A DNA stretch of 64,000 bases from Harmonia axyridis (taxonomy: Eukaryota > Arthropoda > Insecta > Coleoptera > Coccinellidae): the NCBI RefSeq assembly GCF_914767665.1, contig NC_059504.1:20586501-20650500 (forward strand), read 5' to 3'. Position numbers and translations under genes: made by a program. This document shows positions 34,201 to 43,200 of the stretch, piece after piece. The notes beneath the pieces are model-generated. The model was not told the origin of the DNA. It searched no databases and saw only the letters and a program-made list of their open reading frames with translations. The first letter of the stretch is position 1; every line of letters starts with the position of its first letter.

Positions 34201-37200
34201 AATGGTAGATCTCTTTTAATTTGTAAATAATCAATAGTTCTTAATGGCTCTGAAGGGTATTCGTTTCATAATTGAAATAATAACATTTTTGAGTTTTAGA
34301 TGTCATGGAAAATGTTCATAAACAATAATCTGAAGATTAAAATGACAACTGCCAAGCTGAGTGGGCGTGGTTACCGATCCTTAGCAGAAAGTACCGTTGC
34401 TCTGGTAACAGATAAGTTACCGGAGTTTGAGAAAATAGTCACCTGTTTTTGAGGAATTTGACATATACGAACCACCAATTTACTAACCATAGTAACCAAG
34501 GTGATATACGGACCATACCCATTATTAAAAAAATTCACGATTATTTCTCTGATCTGAAAAGCTGCATCCTTGGATAGATCTGTAAATTTTCGAAAACACC
34601 CAAACCAGGTATGGAAGTTCTAAATGTTGGCTGTAAAGATCATCACAGTTTTTAGTTCTCAAGAAGTTATGTAAAACATAGATAACCTTCAAACATCACT
34701 GGAAGCAACTATTAGTCCAGTAGATAAATACATTTTACCTGGAAAAAATTCCGAATGAAACTTCTACAGTTTGTTCGGGGGTGTTGTGGGATGACTCTTT
34801 CGAGTTATCCAACACAAAGATCTTGTGCTGTCTTGAGGAGGGCCGAAAAATCTCAACATATTCGGACTTTTTTCGGTTTTTTGCTCATAACTTCTAACCT
34901 AATTAGTTTTCTACCAAAACGTTCATTTTTGAAGTTGTAGAGCGTTAAATTCTTCTCAATTTTGTATCTATAAACTTTTTTTTAAACCCAATATCAATTT
35001 AGATACAGTCGATCAAAAGAAAAATCCATTAGACAAAGCAGAAAAAGTGGGGTCTGCTGGAAAAAATTCTAAACTTGATGAAACTTCTACAGGTTGTTCG
35101 GGGGTGTTTTGGGATGATTTTGTCAAGTTATCAAACACAAGGACCCTGTACAAACTTGAGGAGGGGCCGAAGAACCCCAACATTTTCGGACCTTTTTTTC
35201 TTATAACTTTTAACATAATCAGCTTTCGACCAAAACGTTCATTTTTTCATAGTTTTAGATGATTGAATTCCCTATAATTTTGGTTCCAGAAACTTTTCTC
35301 TAAACCTTATATTAACCGAGATGCAGCCAATCAAAATTAGAGGAATTTTCTCAAAATGTCAAAAATTACAAAAAACAAAGGTTTTGGGCCTCAAACCGTT
35401 ACCAACCGTTCTATGGTAATTATAGTAATTTCTCATCAATAGCGACATATTGATACATAGGGAGGTGGAGGGGGAGGTAGCTTTGACTAAAAACCTATGT
35501 TTGTGTAAAGAGTAGATATTTCAATGTTATCGTGGCATGTTATCACCTTACTGTAAATTCCTATCAATCCATAATTATTTTGAACCTTAATAATCAGATC
35601 AACTGGGTAAAATCAATGAATAATAACAAATAATTAATTCAAAATAATGATTGTATATAACCGAAAAAAGTCCGAAAATGTTGGGTTTCTTCGGCCCTCC
35701 TCAAGTAAGCCCAAGGTCCTCGTGTTGGATAACTCGACAGAGTCATCCCACAACACCCCCGAACAATCTGTAGAAGTTTCATTAAGTTCGGAATTTTTTC
35801 CAGCAGACCCCACTTGTTTGCTTGGTCTACTGGACTATAATTTTGATCGACTGTATATAAATTGATATTAGGTTTACAAAAAAGATTGTGAAAACAAAAT
35901 TGTAGAGAATTTAATGCTCTATAACATCAAAAATGATCATTGTGGTCGAAAACTATATTTAGTTTAGAGGTTATGAGCAAAAACTGATGAAAGTCCGGAA
36001 ATGTAGAGGTTCTTCGACACTCCTCAAGTTAGCACAGGGTCCTCGTGTTGGATAACTTGACAGAGTCATTCCACAACACCCTCTAACAACCTGTAGCAGT
36101 TTCATTAAGTTCGGAATTTTTTCCAGCAGACCCAATTTTTTTGTATTTGTCTATTGGACTATATAGGAATTGTCTTATAGTTACTTCCACTGATGTTTCA
36201 ATGGGTCGGTTGAATATTTTTCACTTCTGAGATAGAATTCCGAAAGCATTTTCTACAACTCTTTGGGCTCTACAGAGTCTTGTATTGAAATTTATTTTCT
36301 GATATCTTGGTGTAAGGGTAGGGTCGCATCAAAATTGTTTTTAGGGCAAAAGCATCATCACCAATCAGAACCTAGAATTAGGATTGATTGGTTCCTGGTA
36401 AGTTTTTGTCTCCAGGAATATTTATTGAACCAGCTGTGAATCTTTTTCCCATATTTGATTTTTCAAAAATTTCTCCATTGCTGTTTTTTCCAAATCCACC
36501 TACATCTACACACAGAAATCTGTAGTCAGGACCCACAATGGCCATAAGAACTATGGAGAATTTCTTCAAATAAAAAAGAAATTCGATCCTGTCTTCTCTG
36601 GACATTTTATTGTTATGTGTTTTCCGTCAATACTGTCTATACACTCTATACAGTTGGGGAAATTGGCAAAGAATGTAGAAGTCTTCAGCAGATTTTTCTT
36701 AAACCTTGAGTGTCGGCTCCGACAAGTATATGGGTTGCACAGTCTGCCATATTGCTCAATGACCTTTTTCACAATTAAGCCAACGGTCGTGAACCTCACC
36801 CTAAAACTATATCCAATCGTAGGATAGGAATATTCAGTTGCAAAAAATCTGTAAGAAAATATATAATTTTATTACAGGTGAGGACATGAAAAAAAAATGG
36901 CGAAACATTAAAGACACATATGCGAAATACTTAAGAAGTACAAACACCAAAACAGGAAAAGTTGCCAAGAAAAACTACAAACACTGGCAGTGGGCCCCAA
37001 ATATGGACTTTTTTCGACCTTTCTATGCTTTAGCGCACACAGACACAGACATTCGCGACAAGGTAGGAGACACAAATGATACTGATGAAGTAATAGAGAA
37101 TTCAGCTTTTGATGGAAACGAGGAAGAAAATGAAAAGTTAGAAAATTCAGATGAATTGACAGAAACTGCTGTTGCAACTACTCCTACCTCACAGCCGTCA

Positions 37201-40200
37201 CAGAAGACAAGGCTGAAAATAAAAACTCGTCGACACTCGAAGAAATTTCTTCCTTATAGAACGGACAGAAAAACGGATTCACCAGCGAGTGGTGTTTTGC
37301 AATACTTACAATTAGAGCCACGCCAAGTTGAGAAGACTGCTAACGATCTTATATTTGAAGGCTATGCGAAAACTGTCAGTAGCTTTAGTGCTAGGAGACA
37401 GGCTATCACAAGACTGAAAATATCCCAAATTATTGCTGATCAAGAGCTTCAACATATCGAAGAGACATCGGGACCTTCTGTATTGAGTTCAACCAACACT
37501 ACCATTCCTCTTTCAGTGGCAGTGCCAGCATATTCACCGGCGACAACAGATATGTCTTCTTCAACAGCGATGTCTTTATGTGAAAACTCCAATTATTCTA
37601 ATCAGGAGGACATAGAACGCAAACCATTTGAATAAGAATGCATTTCTCTTGTACAAAGATAGATTGCCTATTTCGATCCTGACCCTGTCAGACAATTTTG
37701 CTGAAGAAATTATGTTCGTGACAAATAAAATTATATTATATAACTTGTGTAATCATTTATCTTATTAAATTCCAGGTAGGTATTCATAAAACTTACCTTA
37801 GCGCAAACATTAAACGTTCTTCTGGACCAATCGCTTTATAATTTGTATCTTGTTTACAAATTTTTTCTTTAATATTTTAAAATCTCGTCGATACATTCGA
37901 AGGTCATTCGAAAATATTTATAAAACCTTATCTAGTCTTTTCTCAACTGAGGCATGAGAGTATGATATTTTCCTTTTTTTTTCGATTTCCACAATGAGAA
38001 AAAATATCTAAAAATGACTGTTTTGAAAAAGAAAATTTAAATTACTATCTAGGAGAAATAATCACATCTCTAATAAGTAATTTTTTAACTCGCAAACCTT
38101 TCAATTTCCTCCTCTTCTGCAAGCCCTAAAAGCAGTTGAGCTTCTTCTTCCTAAAAACTGTCACTTTCATACATAATTGTAGATTCCTACAAATAATCGT
38201 GTATTATTATCGCGTTGGTGTGCATGCTATGCAATCTGCCCGCTGCCGCATCTAAAGCAACGCTCCTGCAGTCCCGCGTTGGTCTGTTCGTACCTTTAAC
38301 TGAAATTTTCATTAAAAATAACGGTATCTTGTAATAAAGAAGAATCTTTAATGCCGTAAAGTATCTCAAATAAAAAAGAGTACCTGAGATACCTACCGAA
38401 AATTGTTTGTTACCTAATATATCAAAAAGTCTTACCCAATTTCTAAAAGACCTGGAAAATATTTCAACTAAGATTCTTAAACAGATAACCTCTCAGAAAG
38501 ATAAATATATTTTAAGAGGGAAAACCACCAAGTGGTATTCCTGTTATCTGTCAATATTTGCCCAGAGGAGAAGGCACAAAAATAATGTGCGGTGTTGACA
38601 GAACGATTGAATGATCAGTAGAAATTAGGAATATTACAATAGTTACGAGAGGTTTTATACATTTCCATAAAATTTGGTCCTTTTGTAATGATTTTTTGTA
38701 GGATTTTTTTCACGAATATTTCAATACAATTCAATATGAACGAAAAGTTACAAAAATTTTTTTTCTGATTTACAATTTAAAAATATTGAAATACTAAGGT
38801 GTAAAATATTGTTTTAATAAATTATGTGAAAACCCTATACAAATCGGTGATTCGTAAGAAGAAATATTATTTATTTCGTTTTGAACTAAGCAGTTCAATT
38901 GACAGCTCTGGCTTTTGGTAACCCCAACAGCAGAGTAAACATTGCTGTGTGGTTTTGAGTATCTATTTACTGTAGAGTCAACATTTTTGTATGGTTTTGA
39001 GTACCTACTTCCAGATGATTTTCCTTACCTCTTAAATAATCGTTGTTCTGAATGTACGATATTATATCCTGGTTTTCTTCGATCGTCTCAAATTCTGCCA
39101 GAACAGAGTTAAGAATTCTGCACTGTTTGCTAGCAGCTTTCCAGTCATACTCACGCCCTGCTTTGTTGCCAAAGAAGTAACAATTCTCGCCGATTCTAGT
39201 AAAGTTATCGGGACATTGATCTGAAAATTCAAAAATCGCATTTTGGATTAATATTTTCTTTTTTTAAATTTTTAAAATTATAATACGGAATGGATTTATT
39301 TGGGAAGCATCATCAGGATTATACCTTCCCAGAATATAGAAAAATCAATTCATAAAAAAAATGATGAAAAGTAAATAATGTACAATAAAAGTTTGGAATA
39401 ATATATGAGTATTTTAAAGGTTTTGAAAATAACTGAAATCAGCTAAATGCAGATAAATGCTTATAAATCATCTGTACATTAACACACATTAAATTTTGAA
39501 ATATTTCTGACACAATAGGCTATGACACTATTGAGGAATCCAAGAACTAAACTTCTCAGATAAAAGTATTATTATTATTCTTATTTGAACTGGGGTCGTT
39601 GTGGCTCGATGAGCCTTCCGAGAACTGCGACCATGTAGATCTTTTGCTCTCTACCCTACTCACTCATGAAAACCCAAGGAGGTCGTCAATGTCGCTGATT
39701 AAACTGACATTCCCCTTAGGGGATTTGGCCGTTACCTCACGGGTATCCAGGACCGGCTTCCCCATATGAATGGTTCTTAGGCCAGCCAGCTCTGGACACT
39801 TGCATACCATGTGTTCGGTGGTACTGCTTCTTATTCACAGAGCCTGCAAATCACATCTACTGACTTTCCCATGCGGTACAAATGATGTTTGTTTTGTACC
39901 GACAATGCCCCGTCAGCAGTCCCACCATCACCCGAAGCTCGGCTCGTGACAGCTTCAAGAACTTTCTGGTATAGGTAAATAAAATTATCACGATTTTCTT
40001 GGCCTAAGTGAGTCCAGGAGGGTTTGTCAAGTGGGTTATCCTGTTATTCAACTCCCATTTCTGTACCGCTGGTCTTTTCCTAGCCCACAGAAGGGTGCAC
40101 TTTTTGCAAGTTCACCGGCTTTCGTTTTCTTTCAGCACCACAGTGCCCTGGTACCTTAGTAGAGTCACTTTATTGCCTCTAGCCAGTTGCTTTATGCTGT

Positions 40201-43200
40201 TACGACACTCCCAAGTCAACAGAGACCTCTGGCAGTACGATTCCAGGGATCTCAGCGTTATCTGGCTGTCCGTGGTGATGTAGACATGCGCCCCCTTGAG
40301 GTTCATTTTGAGACACTCCTTTAAAACTTATAGAATTGAATTCCGGCATGCATTAATTCAAAAGGCTTGCTCGTATCAAAATATTTTCAGAATTATGGAT
40401 GAATTGATTAAACCTGCTGAAGACTGCCCATCTGTCCATTTGTGAACTAGTATTTCTGATTATTGAACATTATTGAATTAATCACACAAATACAACAAAA
40501 TACTACCTTGATCTATTCTGTTTCCAGCCATGAAGTAGTACAGCATTTCCTCTGCTTTCCTCAGTCTCTTCTCCATTGAATCCACTTTATAAACCAATTT
40601 TTCTATGGCACTCAATAGATACAAGTCAGTTTCAGAAACTTGTCTAGGAGGTTTATAGTTGCTATTGTTCACAATTTTGGTATTGTAGATTTTGCTTTCC
40701 TTTCTATCTTTATCATCTGAATCGATCCTTCTCACTATCATAATTTCATTGTTGTCTATACGCATGACACGTTTTTCCCTTTAAATAATAAGTATTCAAC
40801 AAATGATAGATTTATGATTATAATTTATATATATATATATATTATTATATTGTATTCAATATATACATATAAGTACTATCTATTTCAAGATTGTGTTAAA
40901 ATTTTCGAAAATTTGATTCATTGCGCACTTGTGGGTTCAACACATGGATGAAGAATTCGAGGTCAAAAATAACTATGCCAGCCAATATGTACATATACAG
41001 GGTGATTCATCGGGATGGCCTATTAGACGTTTATGGAAAACTACTCATAATTTTGAGCTGAAAATTTGCATATTAGGGGAGACAATAATCTTTCTTCTTG
41101 AAATATTTACAGATCCCTACAACAGACCTTATTTCATATCCTTATTTTGAATGGCACTCCTAGTAAATTATTGCATCATCAGATAGCTTTTCGATGACAA
41201 TTTCGGCAATATGCCATACCTTAGGTAAAAACTCAACTTCTTATGAAAAAAATGGTGGCGATGAGGACTCGCATATTATTGAATTTTTTTGGCAGAAAAA
41301 GCTTTTTTCGGCAACCGTCCGGGAAGTGCTCACTTCCTGGACGCTTTTTCTCTGAGAATGTAGCATTTCCCGGCCTAGTCCGGAAAGTACGTACTTCCCG
41401 GACTAGGCCGGAAAAGAATCATAGAATCCATAGAAACCGAGATAACGGCTGACAGTTCATATGAAATTAGTTTGCAAGTTTTTGATCGCAATCGCAATGA
41501 AATATGGAAAGCAGCAGCGATAGTGTTATTTTACATGGTTGCCTAAAAAATATTGTACGCAACACGCCCGAAAATGTTTTTTTTGGACTCACAGACTTCC
41601 AGGACTCGCTTACGCTCGTCCTGGAATTTTGTCTATTCGTCCAAAAAAACTCACAGACTTCCAGGACGAGCGTAAGCGAGTACTTGTTACGTAAATTACT
41701 ATTACGTAACAAGTCCGGAAAATAGGGTTTTTTTGGACGAATAGACAAAATTCCAGGAGGAGCGTAAGCGAGTCCTGGAAGTCTGTGAGTCCAAAAAAAC
41801 CATTTTCGGGCGTGTTGCGTACAATATTTTTTCGGCAACCATGTAAAATAACACTATCGCTGCTGCTTTCCATATTTCATTGCGATTGCGATCAAAAACT
41901 TGCAAATTTTCGACAACTAATTTCATATGAACTGTCAGCTGTTATCTCGGTTGCTATGGATTCTATGATTCTTTTCCGGACTAGTCCGGGAAGTACGTAC
42001 TTTCCGGACTAGGCCGGGAAATGCTACTTTCTCAGAGAAAAAGCGTCCAGGAAGTGAGCACTTCTCGGACAGTTGCCGAAAAATTACTATTTTCGGAATT
42101 TTTTTGTTTGATCCTGCAAATACGTAGTATTATAAGACAGTTTGCAGTTTGGACTAAAAATGAACAAGGTGTTCATAAAAAGATCATGAACTTGGACAAC
42201 TCAAATTCATCAAAACTCACGATTTTCGAAAAAGAACCAATATTTTTCATTATTTCAGTCGATTCTACGTAAAAAAAAATTTGCATTACTCAAGCAAACC
42301 CTATACCTAAAATGAATACTTTAAGAGTTATCGAGGAAGAACCTTAAATCGGGAAAAACCGCAATACCTCACCTTGGAGTAGTTTGTGACTTTCGGAAGT
42401 TGTAGAGATCTGAAAATATTTTAGGGAAAAAGATCATTGTTTACATCCCCAATATGCTAATTTTCAACACAAAATTATAGATAAGTTTTCCATAAACTAC
42501 TAAGAGGCCATCGTGGTGAATCAACCTGTATAACTCTTGAACATATTGTTCTAAAGACTTGAATAGTTCATCCTATACCTATGTTCAGTATCTAAGTGTC
42601 TCTGTCAAGGTTTTCAATTGGCAAAGTCTGTTTTAATGATTTCGGTGTTAAACCTTATAAAATTTTTTTCACTCAATAATTGAAAAAATAACCATTCTGT
42701 CGAACAGAAATTTAGAAACTAATTGTAAAACAGTGCAACATTTCATGGATACCACATCATTAGGAGGCAAGTTTTTTTTATGGTGAAATTTCGACCTCTC
42801 AGTAATTGAAAAAACAGATCGATTTTTTTCTTCCCCTTTTACTCGTTGAAACTCCAATAAGATACGATGGATTATGTTTCTATATCTCAGTATCTACCTT
42901 TCAAATTTTATCAGAATTTTGTATGATTATAAAATTCATCGAAAGAGGAAAAATCGAACGTTCCTAGCATGTATTTACTCTGTTCATATACTTTTTCGTT
43001 TCCCGAAGAAAATTATTCCAAAAACTGATTAGTAAAATTTTGAAAAAATATTGAACGTTTCCTATAATTTTAAGTTTTCAGGTACCTAATGTCATATCGC
43101 ACGTTAATTGACTTTTCATTCTACACTGACCGCCAAAAAAACTGGGCCACCTAAAATTTTGCTGAAGTTCGTTGTTCAAGAACTTCAGAGTGAAAAATAA

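Larger units (their letters stand above)
31678..38298. mobile_element. PIF/Harbinger transposon with MADF gene, interrupted by a hAT
   Basis: Inverted ends share CAGACC(A/G)ACGCGGGACTGC and continue to GGAGCG; the right copy is at 38261-38295. The left copy is split: AGTAGGCGCAGAC at 31681-31693, then a hAT insertion, then GCGCAAACCGACGCGGGACT from 33617. TTAA lies at both outer borders (31677-31680, 38296-38299), consistent with a 3-bp TTA/TAA duplication. Inside are an intact MADF gene (plus) and a decayed HARBI1-type transposase (minus), the two-gene set known for insect PIF elements. Confidence 0.8.

Noticed and set aside
41467..41926. Several overlapping open frames on both strands that resemble one another
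   Set aside because: They are mirror images created by the palindrome at 41288-42085.
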